Assembly: GCF_028657945.1 (NCBI RefSeq)
Contig: NZ_CP059693.1
Span: forward strand, 744,001-808,000
Origin: Thalassomonas haliotis
GTDB taxonomy: Bacteria > Pseudomonadota > Gammaproteobacteria > Enterobacterales > Alteromonadaceae
Length of the DNA: 64,000 bases
Reading direction: 5' to 3'
Shown here one piece after another: positions 42,466 to 51,821 of this stretch. The notes beneath the pieces were generated by a model that saw nothing but the letters and a program-made list of their open reading frames with translations, made no database searches and was not told the DNA's origin. The stretch's first letter is position 1. Every line of letters starts with the position of its first letter. A program made the translations under genes and the position numbers.

Positions 42466-43629
42466 ATGCTAACAAGAAAAACCCTGATTGCCGCTTCTGT
42501 TTCAACGCTACTGCTTACCGCCTGTGGCGGCGGTGGCAGCTCATCAAAAGATAATGACACCGTTACCCCTGTTGAAGAAGCCGGTTTTAGTTATGATGCC
42601 ACCAATATGATCAATAATGTCACCACAGATATTATTGTTGGCGGTTATAAAGCTTTAAATTTCCGTGCTGAAGATTTCTACCAGTCCACTTTGACTTTAC
42701 TAAATACTCCGACGATGGAGAATCTTGAAGCTGCTAAAACTGCCTGGCAAGTGGTACGGGTGCCTTGGGAGCAGGGGGAAGCTCATATCTTTGGTCCCGT
42801 AGATGCGTTATCAATTGATCCGCACTTAGATACCTGGCCGTTAAATACCAGCGACTTACAGACCTTGTTAACGACGCAATCCGGTTTTAGTGCCGATGAA
42901 CTCAAGACCTGGAATGACGATGTTCAGGGGTTCCATACTATGGAATTTTTATTATTTGGCGATGGTGTTACCGATAATACCAAGTCTATTGATGAAATGA
43001 CGGCATTAGAACGTGAATATCTGGTGGCGACGGCCGAGGTTTTTCAAGGTTATACCCAGGCTTTGTATGATGCCTGGACCGTGACCCAGGATGCAACAGA
43101 TGCCAATTCACCGGCCTACCAGGATTTATTGTTAACGCCGGGCAATGAAGTTTATTCATCTCAGTTAGGTGTCGTAGAAGAGCTGATCAATGGCATGATC
43201 GGTATAGTAGACGAAGTCGGCAACGGCAAAATCGCCGAACCTTTTGGCGCCAGCATTGCTGCTACCGATACTTCTTTGGTGGAGTCTCAGTACAGCTGGA
43301 ACTCTTTAGCGGACTTCAGTAATAATATCCGTGGTGTGCAAAATGTTTATCGGGGGGAATTTTCTGGAAATTCAGATCCGGTTGTTGGCTTGATTGATTT
43401 TGTGACCGCCGCTGACGCTACCCTGGCAACGCGCGTAGATAATGAGATCCTTGCCGCCATTGACGCAATCGACGCCATTGCCGGTGAAAACAATATGCCG
43501 TTCAGGCAGGCCATCAATGACGCCGATGCCCGTGTGCGCATCCAGGCAGCCATCGATGCTTTATCGACTTTACAGGCAACCCTGGAAAACGATGTCTTAA
43601 CCTTGCTTAATGACTGGAAATTAACCTAA
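42466..43629 (+). CDS. Imelysin-family (M75) lipoprotein
   Basis: 387-residue lipoprotein (lipobox LTAC, then GGGGSS linker) whose mature part is an imelysin domain: WQVVRVPWEQGEAHIFGPVD, the family GxHxxE-type segment as GFHTMEFLLFG, and a second half with TRVDNEILAAIDAIDAI. The family includes bacterial iron-regulated proteins such as IrpA/ICMP and the EfeO periplasmic iron-binding component. It lies between the porin-like barrel and the di-haem oxidoreductase, the usual context for this branch. An iron acquisition role is from family knowledge; no protease activity is expected. Confidence 0.9.
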   Translation: MLTRKTLIAASVSTLLLTACGGGGSSSKDNDTVTPVEEAGFSYDATNMINNVTTDIIVGGYKALNFRAEDFYQSTLTLLNTPTMENLEAAKTAWQVVRVPWEQGEAHIFGPVDALSIDPHLDTWPLNTSDLQTLLTTQSGFSADELKTWNDDVQGFHTMEFLLFGDGVTDNTKSIDEMTALEREYLVATAEVFQGYTQALYDAWTVTQDATDANSPAYQDLLLTPGNEVYSSQLGVVEELINGMIGIVDEVGNGKIAEPFGASIAATDTSLVESQYSWNSLADFSNNIRGVQNVYRGEFSGNSDPVVGLIDFVTAADATLATRVDNEILAAIDAIDAIAGENNMPFRQAINDADARVRIQAAIDALSTLQATLENDVLTLLNDWKLT

Positions 43630-43657
43630 CAACAATCGTTAACGGTGTTCTTGTTTT

Positions 43658-43687
43658 GTGGGCTGGCCTAGAGCAACCGGCCCACAG
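43658..43687 (+). terminator. Stem-loop between imelysin and oxidoreductase genes
   Basis: TGTGGGC(T)GG pairs with CC(G)GCCCACA around a short loop about 30 nt past the imelysin stop. It may attenuate rather than end transcription, as the next gene is functionally linked. Confidence 0.5.
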
Positions 43688-43812
43688 GGCATCCATTATT
43701 GACATAAACAATATCCGTCGAGTCATACAGCTCCCGTCCTGTTAACCGTGAATGTTTGACTTTATTTCTGTCGGTAATAGCCATCCATATTTTCAACAGC
43801 TAATAGATAACT

Positions 43813-45432
43813 ATGACTAATTTTAATGCGAATAAAATGCAATTGCTTGGTATCGCCGTGGTACTGGGTTCTTTATACGGTTGCGGCTCGGGTGGCTCAT
43901 CAAGTGATGACAAAACCCCTGAGGTTGAGGTGTTATACCCGGATTATACCCTGGTAGAAAACCTTGGCGGCAGTGCCACAGCTGTTGATGCCAGTGACTC
44001 GGGGCATGGCTTTTCTACACCTATGCCAACGTTAACCGAGGCTGAGCTGGCAAAACATCTCGCCGGTGATGCCCATTTTGAAACTTCTTTTACCACTGCA
44101 CCAAACGAGGAACATCCCGAACTTGACGGCCTGGGGCCGGTGTTTAACAACCAGGATTGTAATTCCTGCCATCAGCGCGATGGCCGCTCATCCACCTTGA
44201 GTATTCCTCAGGGGCAGGAACAGTTGTTATTGGGATCTGAAGCCGGCATCTTCCTGCGTATCAGTGTTGATGACGGTGAATGTTCAACGCCGTCGGCAGA
44301 CAACAATTATTGTAAAAATGTCGGCGTGCCCGGTTTCGGTACCCAACTGTTTCATCGCGGGGTATTAAAAGCCCGTGAAGACTGGCAGGACAATCCCTTT
44401 ATCGGCCAGGCAAATGTTTACCTGAGTTATAGCTATCAGGTGTTTGAATATCCGGACGGCAGTACTATTACCTTGAAAAAACCGGTATTTACTATCGACG
44501 GTCTTTATGACGTCAGTGAAGATCAGCAAGAAAACAGTGCCCTGAAGCAGGCGGATATTAACTTTGGTCCCCGAAACGGCATGCCGGTATTTGGTTTGGG
44601 CTTGCTGGAGCTGATCCCGGAGCAGGATATCCTGGCGCTGGCGGATGAAGACGACAGCAATAGCGACGGTATTTCCGGTCGTCCGAACTGGGTTTATGAT
44701 GCGATAAAAGACAGGGATAATGATCCTGTGCCGGTTTCCCTGGGGCGTTTTGGCTGGAAGGCGAATACGCCGAGTGTCCGGGTACAATCGTTAGGCGCCT
44801 TAAGGGGAGATATGGGGATTACCAACCCGCTGTTCCCGGATGAAAGCATTGCCGATACCGCATTACATGAAAGTTATCTGGCCCGTACCGGGTATGTCGA
44901 TACCGGCGTGGACGAGAAGGGTAATACCGAAGCGGATCAAACCTTCTCCGACGAGGTGGTCTTTTATGCCGAAACCTTGGCGGTACCGGGTCGCCGTGAC
45001 ATTAATAATGCCTCGGTAAAAGCCGGTGCCTTACTGTTTGATAAAATAAACTGTACCGGTTGTCACAATCCCGGGTTTGTCACTGCAAGTGGAGAGGTAA
45101 CCTTAGGCGGGGTAGCGGCCCCCGAGGCCCTTAAAGGTCAGGAAATCTATCCTTTCACCGATATGTTGCTGCATGATATGGGAGCAGGACTTGCCGATAA
45201 CCGCCGCGACTTTACCGCCACTGGTCAGGAATGGAAAACCCGTCCATTGTGGGGCATAGGTTTGACTAAAACCGTGAATCCGGCCGCCGGCTTTTTGCAT
45301 GACGGCCGCGCCGATACCATAGAAGAAGCGATTTTATGGCATGGCGGTGAGGCGCAAAGCACTAAAGAAGCATTTGCCGGATTATCGGCAACAGAGCGCG
45401 ATCAGCTGGTTTCCTTTGTGATGTCGCTGTAA
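43813..45432 (+). CDS. Di-haem oxidoreductase lipoprotein (DHOR / c-type cytochrome)
   Basis: 539 residues with a lipobox (LYGC) and two haem c sites, CNSCH (about residue 115) and CTGCH (about residue 416). Other family segments are LDGLGPVFNNQDC, RFGWKANTPSVR and PLWGIGLTKTV...GFLHDGRADTIEEAILWHGGEA. Proteins of this DHOR branch are encoded beside imelysins and resemble MauG/cytochrome c peroxidases. A redox role on iron or its ligand in the periplasm is plausible (inference). It is the last gene of the locus, followed by a hairpin and T-tract near 45470-45502. Confidence 0.9.
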   Translation: MTNFNANKMQLLGIAVVLGSLYGCGSGGSSSDDKTPEVEVLYPDYTLVENLGGSATAVDASDSGHGFSTPMPTLTEAELAKHLAGDAHFETSFTTAPNEEHPELDGLGPVFNNQDCNSCHQRDGRSSTLSIPQGQEQLLLGSEAGIFLRISVDDGECSTPSADNNYCKNVGVPGFGTQLFHRGVLKAREDWQDNPFIGQANVYLSYSYQVFEYPDGSTITLKKPVFTIDGLYDVSEDQQENSALKQADINFGPRNGMPVFGLGLLELIPEQDILALADEDDSNSDGISGRPNWVYDAIKDRDNDPVPVSLGRFGWKANTPSVRVQSLGALRGDMGITNPLFPDESIADTALHESYLARTGYVDTGVDEKGNTEADQTFSDEVVFYAETLAVPGRRDINNASVKAGALLFDKINCTGCHNPGFVTASGEVTLGGVAAPEALKGQEIYPFTDMLLHDMGAGLADNRRDFTATGQEWKTRPLWGIGLTKTVNPAAGFLHDGRADTIEEAILWHGGEAQSTKEAFAGLSATERDQLVSFVMSL

Positions 45433-45469
45433 CGCTAAGCTCGAGTTGATTTTTATTGGAGACAAAAGC

Positions 45470-45502
45470 TCGGTTTACTTGGGTAGAACCGGGCTTTTTT
45501 TG
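45470..45502. terminator. Terminator between the di-haem gene and cysG-like gene
   Basis: AGCTCGGTTTAC...GTAGAACCGGGCT forms an imperfect stem followed by TTTTTTT. It serves the plus-strand di-haem gene and lies at the tail of the convergent cysG-like gene. Confidence 0.75.
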
Positions 45503-45518
45503 TGCTAATCAAAATGGG

Positions 45519-46484
45519 TTAGCCACCACAAATAAGGGTTTTTTTGTTGATATGGCTAAGCGATAAGGCGGCATTTTCGGGCAGCGGGTGATACTCGGCC
45601 AGCAAATAAATTACTTTTTGTCCTTGGCTGGCAAGCTCCATGGCATGTTGGTAATTGATTAATATAGTAGAGGATATCTGCTGTGGGTATTTATCGGCAT
45701 CGCGGCGGACATACTCTATTAAATCTGTATTTACCGCTTCATCATAAAACACCGCATCGGCATATTGCATTTCCCGGTGGGCGCTTAAGGTTAAATTATC
45801 CGGATTGCCGTCCTGGGTATGGATAAAAACGATTTCCCCCGCCGGTGCGGCGATTTCCTGGTTTAAACTGGCGATCAGTTGCTGCTCGGCCTGGGCGGTG
45901 TTGCCGTCAAGGATTGCCTGGCCTATCTGGCCCTTAAGGGTTTTTTCCCAAAAAGTGCGGCGGTTGCGTAAACCTTTTACCCTGGCTTTGACATGATCGC
46001 GAAATTTCAGGGAAAAGTCTGCCAAGCGGCCATAGGCGTGGGGCAGGACTTTTTCGATCTGCTCCCGTAACATTCTCACTAAAATGGGGGCGCTGCCGGA
46101 GCTGGACAGGGCGATGATCATCGGCGACCTGTCGATAATGGCCGGGGTAATATAAGTACAAAGCTCAGGTTGGTCGACGACATTTACCAAAATGCCTAAA
46201 CGGGTGGCTTCCTGGTAAACGGCGGCGTTAACCTCGCTGTTATCTGTGGCGGCGATCGCCAGGCTTTTTCCGTCGAGCAGCCCTGGTTGGTAGGGCTGGT
46301 TGAGCTGGGTAAGTTGCTGGCTGTCAATCAAGCGTTGCACGCCCGGGGAAAAGTTGTCGGACACCACAGTGATTGTCGTGGTGGATTTGAGCAACAATTC
46401 AATTTTACGGGCGGCGACATCACCGCCGCCGATAACGATAGCATTAATTTTACGGCCATCGAGAAAAACGGGAAAATACTTCAT
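45519..46484 (-). CDS. cysG: Siroheme synthase with intact CysG-B half and vestigial methyltransferase half
   Basis: 321 residues. The N-terminal half (about 1-215) is the precorrin-2 dehydrogenase/ferrochelatase of CysG: IVIGGGDVAARKIELLL, AATDNSEVNAAVYQEA, NVVDQPELCTYITPAIIDRSP and ALSSSGSAPILVRMLREQIE. The C-terminal 105 residues (GEIVFIHTQDGNPDNLTLSA...DAVFYDEAV...YVRRDADK) are a shortened relic of the uroporphyrinogen methyltransferase domain, missing the GAGPGD SAM loop and most of the domain. A separate CobA-type methyltransferase would be needed for siroheme. It is convergent with the di-haem gene. Confidence 0.88.
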   Translation of the reverse strand: MKYFPVFLDGRKINAIVIGGGDVAARKIELLLKSTTTITVVSDNFSPGVQRLIDSQQLTQLNQPYQPGLLDGKSLAIAATDNSEVNAAVYQEATRLGILVNVVDQPELCTYITPAIIDRSPMIIALSSSGSAPILVRMLREQIEKVLPHAYGRLADFSLKFRDHVKARVKGLRNRRTFWEKTLKGQIGQAILDGNTAQAEQQLIASLNQEIAAPAGEIVFIHTQDGNPDNLTLSAHREMQYADAVFYDEAVNTDLIEYVRRDADKYPQQISSTILINYQHAMELASQGQKVIYLLAEYHPLPENAALSLSHINKKTLICGG

Positions 46485-46507
46485 ATACCTATCTTATTGA
46501 TTAATTG

Positions 46508-47251
46508 CTACAGTTGCCATTTTTTCAGTATGGCCTGATATTGACCATTTTCTTTAAGTTTTGCCAGTGCTTTTGATAATTTATCAATCACGGACGGGGC
46601 TGTGCCCAGGCTTGCCGCCATATAGAGATCCGATGCCATATCCTCGACTTGATACAGCAGCACTAAATCTGCCGGATCATATCCTTCGGCTTTAACTTCA
46701 TATCGCCATAAGACACTGTTGGTAAATGCCAGGTCAACCCGGCCATTAAATAACTGTCCCCACATAACGCTATATTTACTACTGGCGTAGTAATTTTTCT
46801 TTGATATAAACCCTTTCTTCTTTAAATAGACTTCGGCTAAATCCTCCCGGACAGTGCCGACCCGGTATTGTTTGGCATCATCGAATTTGTTGATCTTTAT
46901 ATCGGCGCGAGACTTTAATGCCGCCAAATGGGAAGTTAATGAATAAAGTTTGCCAATCCAGTGAAAATCCTGTTCACGTTGCTTCCCCCTGAGCAGGGAA
47001 AAGATAATGGTATTGGCCCGGGTGCGTGCGGTCTGATAGCTTCTGGCCCAGGGATAAATATCAATGCTGGCGGATAAATTGCTTTCTTTTAATATCGCCC
47101 GTACCAGCTCGACGATTGCTCCGTCTACCCGGTTATCGGCGCCGGTGAACTGAAACGGGGGTAATTCTTCGGTGACGAAGCGGATTTCTTCTGCCTGAAG
47201 CGCTGCAGTAGAAACAAACAAAGGGACCAATAACAGATATTTGCTAAACAG
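46508..47251 (-). CDS. Periplasmic solute-binding protein, family 3
   Basis: A transporter-type substrate-binding domain: EIRFVTEELPPFQFTGADNRVDGAIVELVRAIL, YRVGTVREDLAEVYLKK and RVDLAFTNSVLWRYEVK. There is no adjacent permease, so it may bind amino-acid-like ligands or act in sensing. The usual start TTG 47230 leaves a short signal peptide without lysine. CTG 47251, eight bases after GGGAGA, gives (M)FSKYLLLVPLFVSTAALQA, a complete signal peptide. I use CTG with moderate confidence. It is divergent from prmA. Confidence 0.8.
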   Translation of the reverse strand: MFSKYLLLVPLFVSTAALQAEEIRFVTEELPPFQFTGADNRVDGAIVELVRAILKESNLSASIDIYPWARSYQTARTRANTIIFSLLRGKQREQDFHWIGKLYSLTSHLAALKSRADIKINKFDDAKQYRVGTVREDLAEVYLKKKGFISKKNYYASSKYSVMWGQLFNGRVDLAFTNSVLWRYEVKAEGYDPADLVLLYQVEDMASDLYMAASLGTAPSVIDKLSKALAKLKENGQYQAILKKWQL

Positions 47252-47390
47252 GGGTCTTCTCCCGGTGATGTGATTAAGCGTCTATTTCTACAATTTCTAC
47301 TTGTTTAAGCTTATGCCAGTATGCTGACAATTCAATGAATGGTAAACTAAGCTCAACCTAATATAAAGCAAAGACAAACAGAGATCTCCC

Positions 47391-48278
47391 ATGCCCTGGA
47401 TACAGCTTAGATTAAATGCTGATGAAGACACCGCAGAAAAGTACAGTAACTGGTTAAGTGCCTGCGGCGCCCAAGCCGTCACTTTTATCGATGCCCAAGA
47501 TACCCCTATTTATGAGCCTTTGCCGGGGGATGAAGTGATTTATTGGTCAAACACTGTGGTCATGGGCTTGTATGATGCCAGCCATGATATGGATAAGGTG
47601 CTTAATTACCTTAAAGGCATACATCCGGATAAGGAAAATATGCACTATAAGCTTGAGCAGCTTGAAGACAAAGACTGGGAGCGTGAGTGGATGGATAACT
47701 TCCATCCGATGAAATTTGGCGAGCGCTTGTGGATTTGTCCTAGCTGGCGTGAAGTACCGGATGAAAATGCCGTCAATGTGATGCTCGACCCCGGTCTGGC
47801 GTTTGGCACAGGTACCCACCCGACCACGGCCTTGTGTCTTGCCTGGCTCGATGGTTTGGATCTGACCGGGAAAACCGTGGTGGACTTTGGCTGCGGCTCC
47901 GGCATTTTATCTTTGGCGGCGCTGAAATTAGGGGCGAAAAAGGTGATCGGTATTGATATCGATCCGCAAGCCTTGCAGGCGAGTCTGGAAAATGCCAAAC
48001 GTAACCAGGTGGCAGACAGGCTTGAGCTTTACCTGCCCAAAGATCAGCCGAAACTTAAGGCTGAGGTTGTGGTGGCGAATATTTTAGCCGGGCCTTTGCG
48101 CGAGTTGGCGCCGACCATTACCGAGTTTGTCGGTGAAGATGGCCTGTTGGCATTATCCGGGGTGCTGGAAAATCAGGCAGAAGAACTGCAGCTACTTTAT
48201 GGCAACTGGTGTGATATGGAGCCTGTGGCGATAAAAGAAGAATGGGTGCGCTTGTCGGGGCGAAGAGTCGGGGCGTAG
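47391..48278 (+). CDS. prmA: Ribosomal protein L11 methyltransferase PrmA
   Basis: Trimethylates ribosomal protein L11 using SAM. 295 aa, normal. The N-terminal L11-binding domain ([19 protein letters not shown]) precedes the Rossmann domain with motif [21 protein letters not shown] and the following acidic [10 protein letters not shown], and motif IV as [15 protein letters not shown]. It lies upstream of dusB-fis in the conserved order. Its central part has a decayed duplicate at 39058-39268. Confidence 0.97.
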   Translation: MPWIQLRLNADEDTAEKYSNWLSACGAQAVTFIDAQDTPIYEPLPGDEVIYWSNTVVMGLYDASHDMDKVLNYLKGIHPDKENMHYKLEQLEDKDWEREWMDNFHPMKFGERLWICPSWREVPDENAVNVMLDPGLAFGTGTHPTTALCLAWLDGLDLTGKTVVDFGCGSGILSLAALKLGAKKVIGIDIDPQALQASLENAKRNQVADRLELYLPKDQPKLKAEVVVANILAGPLRELAPTITEFVGEDGLLALSGVLENQAEELQLLYGNWCDMEPVAIKEEWVRLSGRRVGA

Positions 48279-48305
48279 AAAAACGACTGGCAAAGTCTTT
48301 TTTTT

Positions 48306-48341
48306 GAGCAGAAGTCGTTATAAATCGAACGATTTCTGCTC
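48306..48341. other. 14-bp inverted repeat between prmA and dusB
   Basis: GAGCAGAAGTCGTT and AACGATTTCTGCTC pair with one G-T wobble around an 8-nt loop; a T-tract precedes it rather than follows. It could be a prmA 3' stem or a control element ahead of the dusB-fis promoter. Confidence 0.5.
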
Positions 48342-48477
48342 ACATCAATAATTTGCAAAATGTCAATATTAAAATCGTGAAAAAAATCAAATTTTGTTCA
48401 ATTTATATCCTTTCCAATCTCAATAAAAACACGTAAACTTAGCGCCCTTTTGACTCAGAGCTCAAAAAAACACCAGC

Positions 48478-49443
48478 GTGAATATAGGTCCATACCAATT
48501 AGCCAGTAATGTAATGCTTGCCCCTATGGCAGGAATTACCGACCAGCCTTTTAGACAATTGTGTTGTTCATTAGGTGCGGGGTTGGCGGTATCTGAGATG
48601 CTTTCAGCAAATCCGAAAGTATGGAAGACGGAAAAGTCTAAACGCAGGTTGTTGCATAGCGCCGAAGCGGGAATACGCTCTGTCCAGATTGCTGGTTCAG
48701 ATCCTGACGAAATGGCTTATGCAGCCCAGGTAAATGTTGAGCACGGTGCCCAGATTATTGATATCAATATGGGGTGCCCGGCGAAAAAGGTCAATAAAAA
48801 ATTAGCGGGCTCGGCGTTATTAAAAGAGCCGCCGCAGGTTGAACGTATTGTGCAAGCTGTGGTGAATGCGGTAAACATTCCGGTAACGCTGAAAATTCGC
48901 ACAGGATGGTGTGAAAATACCCGGAACGGGGTTGAAATAGCAAAAATTGCTGAGGCAAACGGCATACAGTCGTTGGCTGTTCATGGCCGTACCCGGTGTG
49001 ACTTTTATAAAGGTGACGCCGAGTATGACACCATTAAGGCGATTAAAAAGGCGATTTCGATCCCGGTAGTAGCAAATGGCGATATTACCTCGGTGGAAAC
49101 CGCCGAACGTGTATTGAGCTACACCGGAGCTGACGCCATTATGATAGGCCGTGCCGCCCAGGGGCGCCCCTGGATTTTTAGGGAAATGAATCATTTTCTT
49201 AAAAACGGTACGCATATGTCGGCTCCCGCCATGGAAGAAAAACGTTCAATATTAATTGGACATGTAAAGGAACTACATAAATTTTATGGTGATTTTATGG
49301 GTGTACGATTTGCCCGTAAGCATGTGTCCTGGTATATGCAAGCGCATGATCAGGGCAAAGCGTTTCGATCAATATTTAATGCATTAGAGTCCACAAATGA
49401 ACAACTGGATGCATTAAATCTGTATTTTGATAATTTAACTTAA
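48478..49443 (+). CDS. dusB: tRNA-dihydrouridine synthase B
   Basis: FMN-dependent reductase forming dihydrouridine at a single D-loop site in tRNAs. The start is GTG 48478 (MNIGPYQL). The barrel motifs [31 protein letters not shown] (catalytic Cys), [14 protein letters not shown] and [13 protein letters not shown] are intact. 321 aa is the normal length. fis follows 17 nt later, the near-universal dusB-fis operon in which the promoter is growth-rate regulated. Confidence 0.98.
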   Translation: MNIGPYQLASNVMLAPMAGITDQPFRQLCCSLGAGLAVSEMLSANPKVWKTEKSKRRLLHSAEAGIRSVQIAGSDPDEMAYAAQVNVEHGAQIIDINMGCPAKKVNKKLAGSALLKEPPQVERIVQAVVNAVNIPVTLKIRTGWCENTRNGVEIAKIAEANGIQSLAVHGRTRCDFYKGDAEYDTIKAIKKAISIPVVANGDITSVETAERVLSYTGADAIMIGRAAQGRPWIFREMNHFLKNGTHMSAPAMEEKRSILIGHVKELHKFYGDFMGVRFARKHVSWYMQAHDQGKAFRSIFNALESTNEQLDALNLYFDNLT

Positions 49444-49460
49444 GAAAGAGTCTGAACTTT

Positions 49461-49748
49461 ATGTTTGAACAAAATATTTCCTCTCCATTCATTACCGGTG
49501 ACCTGCAAACTCAGACGAAGGCATCGCCTTTACGCACGCAGGCAAAAGTAGCTATTAAAAATTACTTATCTCAATTAAACGGTAATGATGTTGACGATAT
49601 GTATGACCTTGTACTATCTGAAATTGAAGCGCCTATGCTGGAAGAAGTAATGCAGTACACCCGTGGCAACCAAACCCGTGCCGCTAACTTATTAGGTATC
49701 AACCGCGGTACTTTACGTAAGAAATTAAAAAAATACGGTATGAATTAA
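49461..49748 (+). CDS. fis: DNA-binding protein Fis
   Basis: Nucleoid protein and rRNA transcription activator. 95 residues; the C-terminal HTH ([30 protein letters not shown]) is nearly identical to E. coli Fis and the N-terminal beta-hairpin region ([22 protein letters not shown]) diverges as usual. It is the second gene of the dusB-fis operon, followed by a terminator at 49771-49792. Fis sites are expected upstream of the rRNA promoters at 55062-55215 in this window. Confidence 0.98.
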   Translation: MFEQNISSPFITGDLQTQTKASPLRTQAKVAIKNYLSQLNGNDVDDMYDLVLSEIEAPMLEEVMQYTRGNQTRAANLLGINRGTLRKKLKKYGMN

Positions 49749-49770
49749 TATCGTTTTTTACTTTAAAATA

Positions 49771-49792
49771 AGCACCTTCGGGTGCTTTTTTT
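49771..49792 (+). terminator. Terminator of dusB-fis
   Basis: AGCACC-TTCG-GGTGCT followed by seven T residues, 22 nt after the fis stop. Confidence 0.92.
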
Positions 49793-50015
49793 GCTTATGG
49801 CGATCATTATTTTGACATAAGTGACAAGAATTCAGGGAAGGAAAGGTTTGCTTTGGTTATAAATTGACGGAGCAAACCGGTGAGACGGAGTTCCTTGGTC
49901 TTATCCTTATTCTACTAGGTATAAGACAGGTTCGGCGCTACAATAGTCGCCGCACAAAATGCAGCAAAGATATCTGAGTTTTAACTTAATCTATTTAAAG
50001 GTAAATAAAACAGCT

Positions 50016-51611
50016 ATGGATACCCCACGCCCTATTAAACGCGCACTGTTAAGTGTTTCTGATAAAACCGGTATAGTCGAATTTGCCCGCGCCCTGGCGC
50101 AAAAAGGCATTGAATTATTATCCACCGGCGGCACCGCGAAATTATTGTCAGAAAACGGCATTCAAGTCACCGAAGTTTCCGATTATACCGGACATCCGGA
50201 GATCATGGATGGACGTGTTAAAACTCTGCATCCGAAAGTACATGGCGGCATCCTAGCCCGTCGCGAACAAGACGAAGGCGTTATGGCCGAGCATAACATC
50301 AATGCCATAGACCTGGTGGCAGTGAATTTATACCCCTTTGCCAAAACCGTTGCCGACGATAACTGCACCCTGGCGGATGCTATCGAAAACATCGATATCG
50401 GCGGACCGACTATGGTACGTGCTGCGGCGAAAAACCATAAAGATGTCACGATTGTGGTTAATGCCGGTGATTATTCACGCATATTGGCTGAAATGGATGA
50501 AAACGGTGATTCGCTGCATTATCAGACCCGTTTTGATCTTGCCATTGCCGCTTATGAACACACTGCTGCCTATGACGGCATGATCGCCAACTATTTCGGC
50601 AAGATGTTACCGGCATACGGTGCTGAAAAAGCTGAGCAAGAACAAAAGAATAAATTCCCGCGCACTTTCAACAGCCAGTTTATTAAAAAGCAGGACTTGC
50701 GCTACGGTGAAAACTCTCACCAGGACGCGGCTTTTTATGTAGAAGCCCAGCCGGAAGAAGCTTCAGTATCAACTGCTGAGCAAATGCAAGGTAAAGCCCT
50801 TTCCTACAATAATATCGCCGATACCGATGCGGCGCTGGAATGCGTGAAAGAATTTGCAGAGCCTGCCTGTGTTATCGTTAAGCACGCCAATCCTTGCGGT
50901 GTTGCCATTGGTGATAACATCCTGGCGGCCTATGAAAGTGCCTATACCACAGATCCAACTTCTGCCTTTGGCGGCATTATTGCCTTTAACCGGGAATTGG
51001 ATGCACAAACGGCTGAGGCGATTATCTCCCGTCAGTTTGTTGAAGTCATCATTGCACCGAGCGTATCAAGTGAAGCGGCAGAGGTTATTTCCGCCAAAGT
51101 CAATGTGCGCTTATTGGTTTGCGGACAATGGGCAAGCGAAACCACCGGCCTGGATTATAAGCGGGTGAACGGTGGCTTGTTGCTACAAGACAGGGACCAG
51201 GGCAAGGTCAGTGAAGATGAATTGAAAGTGGTCACTAAGCGTCAGCCAACCCCGGAAGAGTTGCGTGATTTACAATTTTGCTGGAAAGTGGCGAAGTACG
51301 TAAAATCCAATGCCATCGTTTATGTGAAAAACAGCCAAACCATCGGCGTTGGCGCCGGGCAAATGAGCCGGGTGTATTCTGCTAAAGTTGCCGGTATCAA
51401 AGCCGCCGATGAAAACCTGGAAGTAAAAGGTTCGGTTATGGCCTCTGATGCTTTCTTCCCGTTCCGCGATGGTCTTGATGCCGCCGCCGAAGCCGGGATC
51501 ACCGCAGTGATCCAGCCGGGTGGTTCTATGCGTGATGAAGAAGTGATTGCCGCAGCCGATGAGCATGGCATTGCCATGGTCTTTACCGGTATGCGTCACT
51601 TTCGCCACTAA
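50016..51611 (+). CDS. purH: Bifunctional AICAR formyltransferase / IMP cyclohydrolase
   Basis: Catalyses the last two steps of de novo IMP synthesis. 531 aa from ATG 50016, preferred because the product then begins [20 protein letters not shown]; the 19 upstream in-frame codons are unlikely. The IMPCH domain (1-200) shows [16 protein letters not shown] and the formyltransferase domain shows [25 protein letters not shown] and [11 protein letters not shown]. Purine genes purH and purD are close by, separated here by an exported methyltransferase gene rather than adjacent as in E. coli. Confidence 0.97.
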   Translation: MDTPRPIKRALLSVSDKTGIVEFARALAQKGIELLSTGGTAKLLSENGIQVTEVSDYTGHPEIMDGRVKTLHPKVHGGILARREQDEGVMAEHNINAIDLVAVNLYPFAKTVADDNCTLADAIENIDIGGPTMVRAAAKNHKDVTIVVNAGDYSRILAEMDENGDSLHYQTRFDLAIAAYEHTAAYDGMIANYFGKMLPAYGAEKAEQEQKNKFPRTFNSQFIKKQDLRYGENSHQDAAFYVEAQPEEASVSTAEQMQGKALSYNNIADTDAALECVKEFAEPACVIVKHANPCGVAIGDNILAAYESAYTTDPTSAFGGIIAFNRELDAQTAEAIISRQFVEVIIAPSVSSEAAEVISAKVNVRLLVCGQWASETTGLDYKRVNGGLLLQDRDQGKVSEDELKVVTKRQPTPEELRDLQFCWKVAKYVKSNAIVYVKNSQTIGVGAGQMSRVYSAKVAGIKAADENLEVKGSVMASDAFFPFRDGLDAAAEAGITAVIQPGGSMRDEEVIAAADEHGIAMVFTGMRHFRH

Positions 51612-51632
51612 GGGTGAATAAGGTATCGTTAA

Positions 51633-51703
51633 CCTGAGCAGGTTAGCAATACAGCCTTGAGCAGGTTTTAGTCTTGAGCGGGTTTTAGCCCTGAGCAGGT
51701 TTA
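51633..51703 (+). repeat. 17-bp tandem repeats after purH
   Basis: Three consecutive diverged units (CCTTGAGCAGGTTTTAG, TCTTGAGCGGGTTTTAG, CCCTGAGCAGGTTTA) plus a looser first copy CCTGAGCAGGTTAGC at 51633. Noncoding, immediately after the purH stop. Likely slippage-prone. Confidence 0.8.
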
Positions 51704-51821
51704 AATGCCGTGTGGTTATTTGCGTTGAATCGTGTAAATAACGCGAGTAACTGCACTGTTTTAGCTGAAAAAATCTGTTATAACTAGTCTGTTTACTAAC
51801 CCCTATAAATGGAAGAAGGCT

